64,000 nucleotides of DNA from Pyxidicoccus fallax (GTDB taxonomy: Bacteria; Myxococcota; Myxococcia; Myxococcales; Myxococcaceae), in the NCBI RefSeq assembly GCF_012933655.1, contig NZ_JABBJJ010000005.1, positions 1-64,000 of the forward strand, read 5' to 3'. Position numbers and translations under genes: made by a program. Numbering within the stretch: the first letter of the stretch is position 1; every line of letters begins with the position of its first letter. Positions 50,634 to 64,000 of this stretch are shown here, one piece after another. The notes under the pieces were generated by a model. The model was given only the letters and a program-made list of their open reading frames with translations, was not told where the DNA came from and did not search any database.

Positions 50634-54768
<4,135 letters not shown>

Positions 54769-54788
54769 CGGCCGTCTCTCCCGAGCGA

Positions 54789-54835
54789 GGCCCGCGTCGC
54801 CGGGCCCTCCTCGCGGGGGCTGGCCCGAAGCCAGC
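54789..54835 (+). terminator. Hairpin pair after guaB
   Basis: Two consecutive stems: GGCCCG/CGGGCC (54789-54794 with 54801-54806) and GCTGGC/GCCAGC (54819-54824 with 54830-54835, loop CCGAA). No run of T follows, so termination strength is uncertain. Confidence 0.45.
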
Positions 54836-54892
54836 GGCCCCGGACAGGGCGTCCTGGTGGGCGCCCGCCGCGGCTCCGAGTCCGGCGGCATG

Positions 54893-54929
54893 AAAAAGGG
54901 CCCACGCCATCTCCGGCGAGGGCCCTTCG
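54893..54929 (-). terminator. Intrinsic terminator of the lipoprotein gene
   Basis: On the minus strand: AAGGGCCC (54927-54920), a loop of 16 bases with an inner CGCC/GGCG pairing, GGGCCCTT (54903-54896), then a T run. A classical rho-independent terminator 30 bases past the stop at 54958. Confidence 0.8.
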
Positions 54930-54957
54930 AAGTCACGGCCTCGAAGCGAGCAGGGGA

Positions 54958-55584
54958 CTACCGGCTGCCGCGCTTCTTGCCGGAGGTGGCCGGTTCCTCG
55001 GAGGCGGGCGCGGAAGCGGGCGCCACCTTCTTCTCCGCGTTGGCGACGCGGTTGAGGAGCGCCTCCTTGTCATCCGGCTCCAGCGTTTCGATGGCCTGGC
55101 GCAGGGTGTTGAAGTCGAGCCGGGCGATGGTGACGGTGTTGCCGCCCTTGATTTCCTGGACGGTGGGCACCTCCACCAGCTCGCGGATGTAGGTCTCGAA
55201 CTCCACGCGCACGTCGGCGGTCTGCTGGACGCAGGTGTCCTTGGCGTTGACGATCTGCTGGCTGCCCTCGCGGTAGCTCAGGTCCGGGTTGCGGTTCATC
55301 GCCTCCTCGAAGGTGGCGGTGCGCTTGCGGAGCGAGGAGTACAGCTCGATGTAGTCCACGAGCCGGTCCGTCTCCGGCCGGTTCACGTTGCGCGCCTTGC
55401 CGAGCGCGTCGGTGGTGTCGTCGCAATTGAGCTTCTGGAGCTCCGCGGCCCCCGGCGTGTCCTTCACCGACAGGTTCTGGGTCTCCCGGTCCAGCCGCTC
55501 ATCCGAGGAGATCTCCTTTACGCAGCCAGGGGTGCACAACAGGAGCAGGGTCGCGGCAGTGGGGGCGGACAGGCGGCGGAGCAT
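54958..55584 (-). CDS. Lipoprotein of unknown function
   Basis: 208 residues. The ATG at 55584 has GAGGT eight bases upstream and gives a proper lipoprotein signal: MLRRLSAPTA, TLLLLCTP, lipobox PGC near residue 22. The mature protein is hydrophilic and largely helical (VDYIELYSSLRKRTATFEEAMN, VRVEFETYIRELVEVP, LRQAIETLEPDDKEALLNRVANAEKKV) and ends in a low-complexity Ala/Pro/Ser tail with KKRGSR. Two further cysteines (NCDD and DTCVQQ) could pair. I know no function. It is inverted between guaB and guaA, has its own terminator, and shares a 103-base divergent spacer with guaA. Confidence 0.85.
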   Translation of the reverse strand: MLRRLSAPTAATLLLLCTPGCVKEISSDERLDRETQNLSVKDTPGAAELQKLNCDDTTDALGKARNVNRPETDRLVDYIELYSSLRKRTATFEEAMNRNPDLSYREGSQQIVNAKDTCVQQTADVRVEFETYIRELVEVPTVQEIKGGNTVTIARLDFNTLRQAIETLEPDDKEALLNRVANAEKKVAPASAPASEEPATSGKKRGSR

Positions 55585-55616
55585 CCATACCTCGAACAAT
55601 TGAGGGTACTTGGGCG

Positions 55617-55644
55617 TTGATTTCCGGAAGTTTGTAGCGATAAG
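55617..55644 (+). promoter_or_regulatory. Candidate guaA promoter
   Basis: TTGATT (55617-55622), 16 bases, GATAAG (55639-55644), in the divergent spacer about 45 bases before the guaA start. Sequence match only. Confidence 0.35.
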
Positions 55645-55687
55645 GGCCCCCAGCCGTCAACGCCGCCCCCCCTTTTGGAGACCCCCG

Positions 55688-57241
<1,554 letters not shown>

Positions 57242-57265
57242 AGCGGTAGGGCAGGGTGACGTAGA

Positions 57266-57335
57266 AAGCAAAGAGGCTGCCCGGAGCGAAACCGGGCAGC
57301 CTCTTCGTGCTTCAGGGGCCCTCCGTCGGGAGGGC
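57266..57335. terminator. Bidirectional terminator between guaA and the S46 gene
   Basis: Perfect 14-bp stem (57271-57284 with 57292-57305, loop AGCGAAA), extended by AAGCA/TGCTT, then a second hairpin GCCCTCC/GGAGGGC (57318-57324 with 57329-57335). It lies between two convergent stop codons. Confidence 0.85.
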
Positions 57336-57355
57336 TCCCTTTCCAGCGGAGGCGA

Positions 57356-59452
57356 CTACCCCGCCGGGTTGGCCTTCACGGGCGGCACCTTGGTGCTGCC
57401 GGGGCGCAGCTCCTCGAGCACGCGGGTGGCGCCGTAGATCTTCTTCAGCGACTCGATGATGGCCTCGCTATGGACGGACACGGCGCGGTTCACGCTCTCG
57501 TCGAAGCCGTACTCGCCGCCGAGCGACTGGATGTTGCCGTCGAACACGAGGCCGACGATCTCACCGTCCTTGTTGATGACGGGCGAGCCGGAGTTGCCGC
57601 CGATGATGTCGTTGGTGGAGACGAAGTTCATCGGCGTGGAGCCGGTGAGGACGTTCTGGGACTTCAGCCAGGACTGGGGCAGGGCGAACGGATCCTCACC
57701 CGTGTGGCGGTCGAAGGTGTTGGCCATCTGGGTGATGGGGGCCACCTGCTTGCCGTCCTCCGTGTAGCCCTTCACCGAGCCGTAGGACAGGCGCAGGCTG
57801 AAGGTCGCGTCCGGGTACTGGTTGGTGCCGTAGACCTCGAACTTCGCCTTGGCGATGAGCTCGCTGTTCTTGCGGATGACGGCCTCGACGTTCTCCTCGA
57901 ACTGCTTGCGGACGGCGCGGGCGTCCGGATCCACGAGCTTCGCCAGCTCGATCATCGGGTCCTTGGAAGCGTCCACGGCGGCCTGGCCACCCTTGTAGAG
58001 GGCCTGACGCACCTTCACGTCCGCCAGCTTGGAGCCCTTGACGACGCGGGCGGCCAGCTTCTCCGGGGACTCCTTGCCGAGGACCTTCTTCACGAACGGG
58101 TGGTCCGCGCCGAGCTCCTCACGCATCTTGCTGAGGGTGAAGGCCAGGCGGGCCGTCTCCAGCTCCGGGTAGATGGGGGCGGGGCTGAACAGGCGGGCCT
58201 CGAGGTTGGGGATGCCGGCCTGGCTGAACTCGCGCAGCCGCTGCCCGTTCTCCTTCTGGAGCTCCTCGGCGCCGCGCACCAGCGTGCGGGCGATGTAGAA
58301 GAGGTCGGAGGCCCCGTTCAGGCCCTGCTCCTTGAACAGGTGCTCGGTGCGGAAGTTCCGGTACTGCTCCTGGGCCTTGGCGATCTCATCCCAGGCCGCG
58401 CCGTACTTCTTCTTCATCTCCGGGTTGGACTCGACCTTCTTGCGCAGCTCCTGCTCGGCGGCGACCTTCTGCGCGAAGAACTTCTTGTCCAGCAGCGCCT
58501 CGTGACGACCCTTGGAGGCCTTGAGGCTGTTCTCCACGCCGAACAGGAGGTTGTTGGAGATGCGCTTCTGCTCGGGGCCGCGCTTCTGGAACTCGGCGAT
58601 CATGCCGCGCAGCTCGGACAGCTGCATGAGCGTCTTGGGCAGCTGCACGTCGCGGTGGAACTCCAGCTCCGCGATGGTCAGTCCGCGCGAGGTGCGGCCG
58701 GGGTGGCCGGAGATGAAGGTGAGCTCACCCTCCTTGGCGCCCTTCTCGGACCACTTGAAGTAGTTCTTCGAGGTGTCCGCCGGCTTGCCGTCCTCGTAGA
58801 CGCGCAGGAACGTCACGTCCAGGTCGTAGCGGGGGAACTCGAAGTTGTCCGGGTCGCCGCCGAAGAAGGCGATGGCGTGCTCGGGGGCCATCACCAGGCG
58901 CACGTCCTGGAAGCGGCGGTACTTGTACAGGTTGTACTGGCCGCCCTGGTACAGGGTGACGACGTCACAGCGCACCTTGGCGTTGCCGGCGGAGCAGGAC
59001 TGCTCCAGCTCGGACATCTTCGCCTTGAGCGTGTCCGCGTACTGCTTGCCCGACAGGCCCTGGGTCGCCTTGTTCAGCTCGGCGGTGACGTCGGTGATGC
59101 TCTCCAGCTGGTTGATCTCCATGGCCGGGCACTTCGTCTCCTCGGCCTGGGCCTTCGCGTAGAAGCCGTTGGCGATGTAGTCCTTCTTCGCCGTGGACAG
59201 CTGCTGGATGCAGCCGCGGGCGCAGTGGTGGTTGGTCATCACCAGGCCCTCGGGGGACACGAAGCTCGCCGAGCAACCGCCCGCCAGGCGCGCCGAGGAC
59301 AGCCGCACCTTGTCCAGCCACTGCTGGGTCGGCTCGAAGCCGTACTTCTCCTTCACCTTGGCGGAGGGGAAGTTGTTGTAGGTCCACATCCCCTCGTCGG
59401 CCAGCGCGGGCGCCGCGCCGAGCAAGGTTGCAATCAGGAACAAGCGCTTCAT
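57356..59452 (-). CDS. S46 family dipeptidyl-peptidase
   Basis: 698 residues, typical of the DPP7/DPP11 family, which removes dipeptides from the N-terminus of oligopeptides in the periplasm or at the surface. A signal peptide (MKRLFLIATLLGAAPALA) is evident and the mature protein opens DEGMWTYNNFP, the family hallmark. The chymotrypsin-like triad is visible: His in VMTNHHCARG, Asp in FGGDPDNFEFPRYDLD, and Ser in IGGNSGSPVIN. A long helical region (about residues 255-500) matches the alpha-helical cap that closes over the substrate. Cys pairs occur at GGCSASF and HHCARGC. AAAGGA precedes the ATG. I cannot tell the P1 preference (hydrophobic or acidic) from the sequence. A probable operator-like palindrome lies upstream. 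Confidence 0.95.
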   Translation of the reverse strand: MKRLFLIATLLGAAPALADEGMWTYNNFPSAKVKEKYGFEPTQQWLDKVRLSSARLAGGCSASFVSPEGLVMTNHHCARGCIQQLSTAKKDYIANGFYAKAQAEETKCPAMEINQLESITDVTAELNKATQGLSGKQYADTLKAKMSELEQSCSAGNAKVRCDVVTLYQGGQYNLYKYRRFQDVRLVMAPEHAIAFFGGDPDNFEFPRYDLDVTFLRVYEDGKPADTSKNYFKWSEKGAKEGELTFISGHPGRTSRGLTIAELEFHRDVQLPKTLMQLSELRGMIAEFQKRGPEQKRISNNLLFGVENSLKASKGRHEALLDKKFFAQKVAAEQELRKKVESNPEMKKKYGAAWDEIAKAQEQYRNFRTEHLFKEQGLNGASDLFYIARTLVRGAEELQKENGQRLREFSQAGIPNLEARLFSPAPIYPELETARLAFTLSKMREELGADHPFVKKVLGKESPEKLAARVVKGSKLADVKVRQALYKGGQAAVDASKDPMIELAKLVDPDARAVRKQFEENVEAVIRKNSELIAKAKFEVYGTNQYPDATFSLRLSYGSVKGYTEDGKQVAPITQMANTFDRHTGEDPFALPQSWLKSQNVLTGSTPMNFVSTNDIIGGNSGSPVINKDGEIVGLVFDGNIQSLGGEYGFDESVNRAVSVHSEAIIESLKKIYGATRVLEELRPGSTKVPPVKANPAG

Positions 59453-59897
59453 GAACAGGTCCTTTCCAGGCCCAGGGATGCCGCCTTCTGCGGGAACCCC
59501 CTGCCTGGGTCAAGCCGGTAAAAAGCCGGGAATAATTCCCGGCGCCCACAACATGCGAGCGGCCCGCCGATTCCTCGCCGCGGCGATCACCCGCCACGGC
59601 GGGTCTCCTCGGTAATTGCCGGGGATCCAGCCCGAATTCCGGGGCGGAGACAGGGAACGGACCCCGGCGGAAAATGTCGCGACAGGTTGGCCGGAAAGGG
59701 GGCCCGGAGAGGACATTCCAGGGCGGGCAGGGGGGCTGGCGCGGTGCGTCGCGGAGGGCCAGGGCGGTGGGCGTGCCCGAGCCGAAGAAGGCGCGGGCGT
59801 TCGCCCATCCTGGGATACTGCCGCACCTGGCCATCAAGGCCGAGCAGCCCTCCGTGTGCAGGGGGCGCATCGTCACGTGACGCGGAGTGGACACGGC
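59453..59897. other. Divergent intergenic region, S46 and sulfotransferase genes
   Basis: 445 bases with no credible gene. Contains the palindrome at 59525-59543 and a second small inverted repeat CCCGCC-AC-GGCGGG (59590-59603). Promoters for both flanking genes must lie here, but I could not fix any -35/-10 pair. Confidence 0.5.
59525..59543. promoter_or_regulatory. Palindrome upstream of the S46 peptidase gene
   Basis: GCCGGGAAT, one base, ATTCCCGGC: a perfect 9-bp inverted repeat with an AT-rich centre, 73-91 bases upstream of the peptidase start. Operator or hairpin; no regulator is known. Confidence 0.45.
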
Positions 59898-60773
59898 ATG
59901 ACGCTTCAGAAGCGCGCCCTTCACGGGGTGCTGGGTTTCTTCATCACGGCCTTGAGCCTCATGGCCATGCCCGCGGACGTGCTGGTCAAGGTGCTGCAGT
60001 GGTTCCGGACGCGCTACGTGCTGCTCGCGCCGAGGCCCGGGGACATCTACGTGGCCACCGCGCCGAAGACGGGCACGACGTGGATGCAGCAGATCGTCCA
60101 TCAAATCCTCACGGGCGGCCGGGGCGAGTTCTCGCACATCTACCAGGTGGCGCCCTACGTGGAGCTCCTCGCGATCAAGCCCTTCGCGCGGTCCGTGCTG
60201 GACGCGCTTCCCTCCCCACGCGTCCTGAAGACACATCTGCCCTACTGGATGTTGTCCCCGCCGCCGGACAGCCGCGTCATCTACGTCACCCGCAACGCGG
60301 CGGACTCGCTGGTGTCGCTCCATCACCACTGCGGCCTGCAGGAGGGCTACTGGGACGACCTCGACGTGCGCTTCCTACGCGGGTCCTCCATCGTGGGACA
60401 GTGGTTCTCGCACCTGGAGTCCTGGTGGCCGCACCGCAATGACGCCAACGTCCTCCACATCCGCTACGAGGACCTGATCTCCGACCTGGAGGGCGGCATC
60501 CGGAAGGTGGCCCGCTTCCTGGAGGTCCCCATCGAGGAGGACCGCATGGGCGCCATCCTGGAGAAGTGCAGCTTCGCCTACATGAAGCAGCACCATGACC
60601 GCTTCGACGTGCGGATCCGCGTGTTCCAGGAGAGCGCCCCCCGGGAGGGCTTCATCCGCAAGGGCGTGGCGGGTGATGGCCGCAAGGCGCTGACGCCCGA
60701 GGTCCAGTCCGCGCTGAGCGAGAAGATGGCGCGTCTGCGCAAGAAGCTTGGCATGGGCGAGACGGAGGTGTGA
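59898..60773 (+). CDS. PAPS-dependent sulfotransferase
   Basis: 291 residues, the size of cytosolic SULT-type enzymes. It should move a sulfuryl group from PAPS to a hydroxyl or amine. The 5'-phosphosulfate loop reads PKTGTTWMQQ; the 3'-phosphate-binding strand is YVTRNAADSLVS with the Arg and Ser; the C-terminal IRKGVAGDGRKALT matches the RKGxxGDWK motif with Gly for Trp. The acid-base His is likely in KTHLPYWML. The N-terminal segment VLGFFITALSLMAM is hydrophobic, which is unusual for a soluble SULT and may anchor it to the membrane. The ATG at 59898 has GGAG upstream. It faces the second NRPS gene and may decorate a hydroxylated lipid or peptide, which is inference from position. Confidence 0.9.
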   Translation: MTLQKRALHGVLGFFITALSLMAMPADVLVKVLQWFRTRYVLLAPRPGDIYVATAPKTGTTWMQQIVHQILTGGRGEFSHIYQVAPYVELLAIKPFARSVLDALPSPRVLKTHLPYWMLSPPPDSRVIYVTRNAADSLVSLHHHCGLQEGYWDDLDVRFLRGSSIVGQWFSHLESWWPHRNDANVLHIRYEDLISDLEGGIRKVARFLEVPIEEDRMGAILEKCSFAYMKQHHDRFDVRIRVFQESAPREGFIRKGVAGDGRKALTPEVQSALSEKMARLRKKLGMGETEV

Positions 60774-60776
60774 GAC

Positions 60777-60806
60777 GCCAGGGGCGCATGGGAGCGCGCC
60801 CCTGGC
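60777..60806. terminator. Convergent hairpin, sulfotransferase and NRPS2
   Basis: Perfect 11-bp GC-rich stem (60777-60787 with 60796-60806, 8-base loop) between the two stop codons; no clear T run, likely serves both directions. Confidence 0.7.
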
Positions 60807-60822
60807 TCGCGGGGAGGTGGAG

Positions 60823-63800
60823 TCAGGAGTCCCCAGGCTCCTCCAGTGCACGCAGGAGCCCGTTGAGCTTCTCCGCCAGGGTGGCGACGTGCGGCGGCTG
60901 CATCAGGGTGACGTGGTCACCCGGCACCTCGCTCACCCTGACGCCACCGGAGACCCAGGCCGACCAGCCTTCATCCTCGGCCCGAGGGAAGTCGGGGGGC
61001 GTGGCCGCCATGAGGAGCTCGGCCGTGCCCATGAAGGGGCTCGCGGGCACGTAGCCACGCTGCGCCGCGGTGAGCCGCTCGTGGACGGCGAAGAGCTGGC
61101 TGACGTGGGAGGGCTCCAGGGCCTCGGTGGCGGGCAGGTCCCGCAGGCCTTCCATCACCCGCAGCATCAGCTCCGCGCCTTCCAGTCCGTTCAGCTGCTC
61201 GGGCTCCAGCGGCGGGAGGTCCTGCAGCGGCAGTCCCACCATCCAGGCGAAGACGGCCACCCGCTCCAGCGGCGCTGGCGCTGGTTGGACCTGTCCCACG
61301 GGCGCGTAGCTGTCGATGAGGGCCAGCAGTCCCACCCGCTCGCCCAGGGCCTCGAGCTGCCGCGCCATCTCGTACGCCACCACTCCGCCCAGGGACCAGC
61401 CCGCCAGCTGGTAGGGACCGTGGGGCTGCACCTCGCGCACCTGCTCCACGTAGAGGCGGGCCAGGGCCTCCATGGAGGCGGGAGGCAGCTCACCGCCATT
61501 CAGGCCGGGGGCGAAGATGCCCTGGATGGGCCGCTCGTCCCCGAGGTTGCGAGCGAGCTCGGAATGGCTGAGCAGGGCCCCGCCGCCGCCGTGGACGAGG
61601 AACAGGGGGCGGCGCCGGGAGCTGCCACCGTCGAGTCGCATCAGGTTGGGCGTGCGCTGGCGGGGCTCCGGGGACGGTGACGCGAGGCGGGCGAGCCGCT
61701 CGACGGTGGAGCCCTGGAAGAGCGCGGACAGGGGCAGCGCCAGGCCGGTGCGCTCGCGGACGAGGGCCAGGAGGCGCACGGCGAGCAGGGAGTGGCCGCC
61801 CAGGGCGAAGAAGTCGTCCTCCACCCCGACACGCTCCAGGCCCAGCACCTCGGCGAACACCCCCGCGAGCCGCGCCTCCAGCGGGGTGCGTGGGGCGACG
61901 TACTCCGCGCGGGCTTCCGAGACATCCGGGGCGGGGAGCGCCTTCCTGTCCACCTTGCCGTTGGGCGTCAGCGGCAGGGCCTCCAAGGTGACGAAGGCGG
62001 AGGGCACCATGTGGGCCGGCAGTCGCTCGTGGAGGAAGGTCCGCAGGGGCTCGACGGCCAGCGGCCCGGAAAACGGGACGACGTAGGCCACCAGACGCGT
62101 GTCGCCGGGGACGTCCTCGCGGGCCACCACCAGCGCCTCGCGCACGGCGGGGTGCTCGCGCAGCACGGTGGAGATTTCGCCCGGCTCCACGCGGAAGCCA
62201 CGTACCTTCACCTGGAAGTCGGCGCGGCCGAGGAACTCCACGCGCCCGTCGGCCAGCCAGCGCACCCTGTCGCCACTGCGGTACATGCGCGCGCCCGGAG
62301 TGGGGCTGTGGAGGTCCGGCAGGTAGCGCTCCGCCGTCAGCTCCGGGCGGCCCAGGTAGCCGCGCGTCACCTGGGGCCCGGCGATATAGAGCTCGCCGGG
62401 CACGCCCACGGGGACGGGCTGCAGCCACGCGTCCAGCACGTACAGCCGCGAGTGGCCCAGGGGCCGGCCCAGGGGCACGGTGGCGGGAGTGGAGGCCGAG
62501 GCGGGCACCTCCACCCGGCCGGCGAGCACACCCACCGTCGTCTCGGTGGGGCCGTAGTGGTTGAAGACCTCGCAGTCGGGAGCCAGCGCGCGCACCCGCT
62601 CCAGCAGGGCCCAGGAAGAGGACTCGCCGCCGAGCACCAGCTTCTTGCGAGGCAGGACGTGGCGGGGCTCGGGCGCCGTCATGAGCGCCGCGAGGTGCGA
62701 GGGGACGATCTTCACGCAATCCACCGCGTGACGCTGGAAGTACGCGGCCACGCCCGCCGGGTTGGCGGCCAGCTCCCGCGGCATCACGTGCAGCAGGCCT
62801 CCCGTGCACAGCGCGGGGAAGAGCACGGTGTTGCCCAGGTCGGCCACGAAGGTGGAGACCAGGGCGAAGCTGGCGCACTCCGTCAGCCCCAGGCGCTCGG
62901 TGGCGGCCTGGACGTAGCGGGCGAGCTGCGCATGGGGCACCGCCACGCCCTTGGGCCGGCCGGTGCTGCCCGAGGTGAAGAGGACGTAGGCCACGTTCTC
63001 CCCGGACAGCACGCGCGGCGGCGCATCGGTGCGCTGGCTCGCCAGCGGCCCGGCGTCCGTATCCAGCAGCACGAGGTGGGCCTCGGAGGAGGTGAAGGAG
63101 GACGCGCTCGTCGAGAGCGTCACCACCACGGGCGCGGACACCTCTTCCACGAGCGTGCGCAGGCGCGCGGCGGGCTGCGACGGCTCCAGCGGCACGTAGG
63201 CGCCGCCGGCCTTCCAGACACCGAGCAGCGCCACCACCGTGTCCACGGAACGCTCCAGGCACAGGGCCACGCATGTCTCGGGGCCCACACCCAGCGAGCG
63301 CAGGTGCCAGGCCAGCTGGTTGGCGCGGGCCTCCAGCTCCGCGTAGGTGAGCACCTGGCCCTCGCAGGCAACGGCGGGCCGGGCCGGGTGAAGCGCGGCT
63401 TGTGCCTCGATGAGGGAGAGGAGACAGGACTCGGGCGGGAGGTCCACCCGGGCGCCACGCTCCTCGCGCAGCAGCTGGTGGCGCTCGGCGTCGTCCAGCA
63501 GTGGCAGCTCGGACAGGCGCGCCTCGGGGCGTGCCACCGCGCCGTGCAGCAGCGTGCACAGGTGGGTGACGAGACGGCGCACGGTATCTTCACGGAAGAG
63601 CGCCGTGCTGTAGGTGACCGAGCCCGCCAGCCCCTCGGAGGAGTGGGTGAAGGAGAAGGTGAGGTCGAACTTGGAGCCCACGGCCTCCGTCTCCACGGGC
63701 TGCATGGACAGCGGCTCCGGGTGCTCCGGGGCGGCCGGCCGGGGCGCGTTCTGGAGGATGAGCATGACCTGGAAGAACGGCGAGCGGCTCAGGTCGCGCT

Positions 63801-64000
63801 GGGGCTGCAGCTCCTCCACCAGCTTCTCGAAGGGAACGTCCTGGTGGGCGTAGGCGCCCAGCGTCGTCTCCCGCACCCGGGCCAGCAGCTGGGAGAAGGT
63901 GGGGTCGTCGTGCAGGCGCGCGCGGAGGGCCAGCGTGTTGATGAAGCAGCCGATGAGGCCCTCCAGCTGGGCGAAGCGGCGGCCGGCGATGGAGGAGCCG
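60823..64000 (-). CDS. Second NRPS, C-terminal part: C-A(Asp)-PCP-TE
   Basis: Partial gene, open at the right edge (the frame continues upstream of the internal ATG at 63876 as GSSIAGRRFAQLEGLIGCF, so that ATG is not the start). Present are the end of a C domain, a full A domain (FTSGSTGRPKG, NHYGPTE, YRSGD, NGKVDRK), a PCP (GGHSLLA) and a type I TE (HGGGG oxyanion region, GWSLGG nucleophile, LIDSYAP, GDHVTLM). The specificity residues read D-L-T-K-V-G-H-V-G, almost exactly the aspartate code. TGA at 60825-60823 ends the gene. This is the terminal module of another assembly line, running in the same direction as the giant gene 10 kb away but separated from it by guaB, guaA and others. Confidence 0.95.
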   Translation of the reverse strand, partial: GSSIAGRRFAQLEGLIGCFINTLALRARLHDDPTFSQLLARVRETTLGAYAHQDVPFEKLVEELQPQRDLSRSPFFQVMLILQNAPRPAAPEHPEPLSMQPVETEAVGSKFDLTFSFTHSSEGLAGSVTYSTALFREDTVRRLVTHLCTLLHGAVARPEARLSELPLLDDAERHQLLREERGARVDLPPESCLLSLIEAQAALHPARPAVACEGQVLTYAELEARANQLAWHLRSLGVGPETCVALCLERSVDTVVALLGVWKAGGAYVPLEPSQPAARLRTLVEEVSAPVVVTLSTSASSFTSSEAHLVLLDTDAGPLASQRTDAPPRVLSGENVAYVLFTSGSTGRPKGVAVPHAQLARYVQAATERLGLTECASFALVSTFVADLGNTVLFPALCTGGLLHVMPRELAANPAGVAAYFQRHAVDCVKIVPSHLAALMTAPEPRHVLPRKKLVLGGESSSWALLERVRALAPDCEVFNHYGPTETTVGVLAGRVEVPASASTPATVPLGRPLGHSRLYVLDAWLQPVPVGVPGELYIAGPQVTRGYLGRPELTAERYLPDLHSPTPGARMYRSGDRVRWLADGRVEFLGRADFQVKVRGFRVEPGEISTVLREHPAVREALVVAREDVPGDTRLVAYVVPFSGPLAVEPLRTFLHERLPAHMVPSAFVTLEALPLTPNGKVDRKALPAPDVSEARAEYVAPRTPLEARLAGVFAEVLGLERVGVEDDFFALGGHSLLAVRLLALVRERTGLALPLSALFQGSTVERLARLASPSPEPRQRTPNLMRLDGGSSRRRPLFLVHGGGGALLSHSELARNLGDERPIQGIFAPGLNGGELPPASMEALARLYVEQVREVQPHGPYQLAGWSLGGVVAYEMARQLEALGERVGLLALIDSYAPVGQVQPAPAPLERVAVFAWMVGLPLQDLPPLEPEQLNGLEGAELMLRVMEGLRDLPATEALEPSHVSQLFAVHERLTAAQRGYVPASPFMGTAELLMAATPPDFPRAEDEGWSAWVSGGVRVSEVPGDHVTLMQPPHVATLAEKLNGLLRALEEPGDS

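Noticed and set aside
7233-50633. Epimerisation domains
   Set aside because: Every PCP is followed directly by a C domain with an HHxxxDG-type C motif or by KS/TE; none shows the E-type pattern. Dual C/E activity cannot be judged by eye.
57470-59521. 683-codon + frame over the S46 peptidase
   Set aside because: Leu/Gly/Val/Glu-rich antisense shadow; the minus strand carries a signal peptide and the catalytic triad.

Overview
The window is high-GC DNA with third-position G/C so strong that thousand-codon open frames appear antisense to real genes. The gene content points to a fruiting-body myxobacterium of the Myxococcus/Corallococcus/Pyxidicoccus type: an FAAL-primed NRPS-PKS megasynthase with a luciferase-like monooxygenase domain, a PilZ-Hsp70 fusion, an S46 peptidase, and many lipoproteins. 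This assignment is inferred from content; no rRNA or tRNA gene is present to confirm it.

Left part (1-7.2 kb, mostly + strand): a glutathione S-transferase-like protein, a secreted hypothetical protein, and a tightly overlapping four-gene set (1604-4775). That set has the look of a type VI secretion accessory/effector cassette: a helical 131-aa protein, a small beta-sandwich protein, an HEIGH zinc metallopeptidase, and a partner of unknown function. A short hypothetical gene (minus) and an SGNH/GDSL-hydrolase lipoprotein with an operator-like palindrome at its start follow.

Centre (7.2-50.6 kb, minus strand): one uninterrupted 14,466-codon gene encodes a hybrid NRPS-PKS of about 1.6 MDa (estimated at 110 Da per residue). 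Its order is FAAL-ACP; C-A(Thr)-MT-PCP; five C-A-PCP modules; KS-AT-ACP; a remarkable C-(dead A)-luciferase-like monooxygenase-(dead A) block with no carrier protein; four more C-A-PCP modules; and a terminal thioesterase. I count 11 C, 10 intact A, 12 carrier domains, no E domain and no KR. The predicted product is a linear or cyclic fatty-acylated peptide that starts with (N-methyl-)Thr, carries one malonate-derived, alpha-oxidised extension in the middle, and then four further residues. The architecture recalls, from memory, the myxoprincomide synthetase of Myxococcus xanthus; this needs an alignment to confirm. Two pairs of long, almost colinear A-domain repeats show recent internal duplication or gene conversion. 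A tRNA/tmRNA T-arm-like hairpin sits directly behind the stop codon.

Right part (50.8-64 kb): immediately upstream of the megasynthase, on the same strand, lies a PilZ-Hsp70 fusion. Then come guaB (IMP dehydrogenase) and guaA (GMP synthase) on the + strand, separated by an inverted lipoprotein gene with its own intrinsic terminator, an S46 dipeptidyl-peptidase on the minus strand, a PAPS-dependent sulfotransferase (+), and the C-terminal part of a second NRPS (minus, running off the right edge) whose last module has an aspartate code and a thioesterase. Several convergent gene pairs are separated by strong hairpins.

No CRISPR array, insertion sequence, rRNA or complete tRNA gene was seen.
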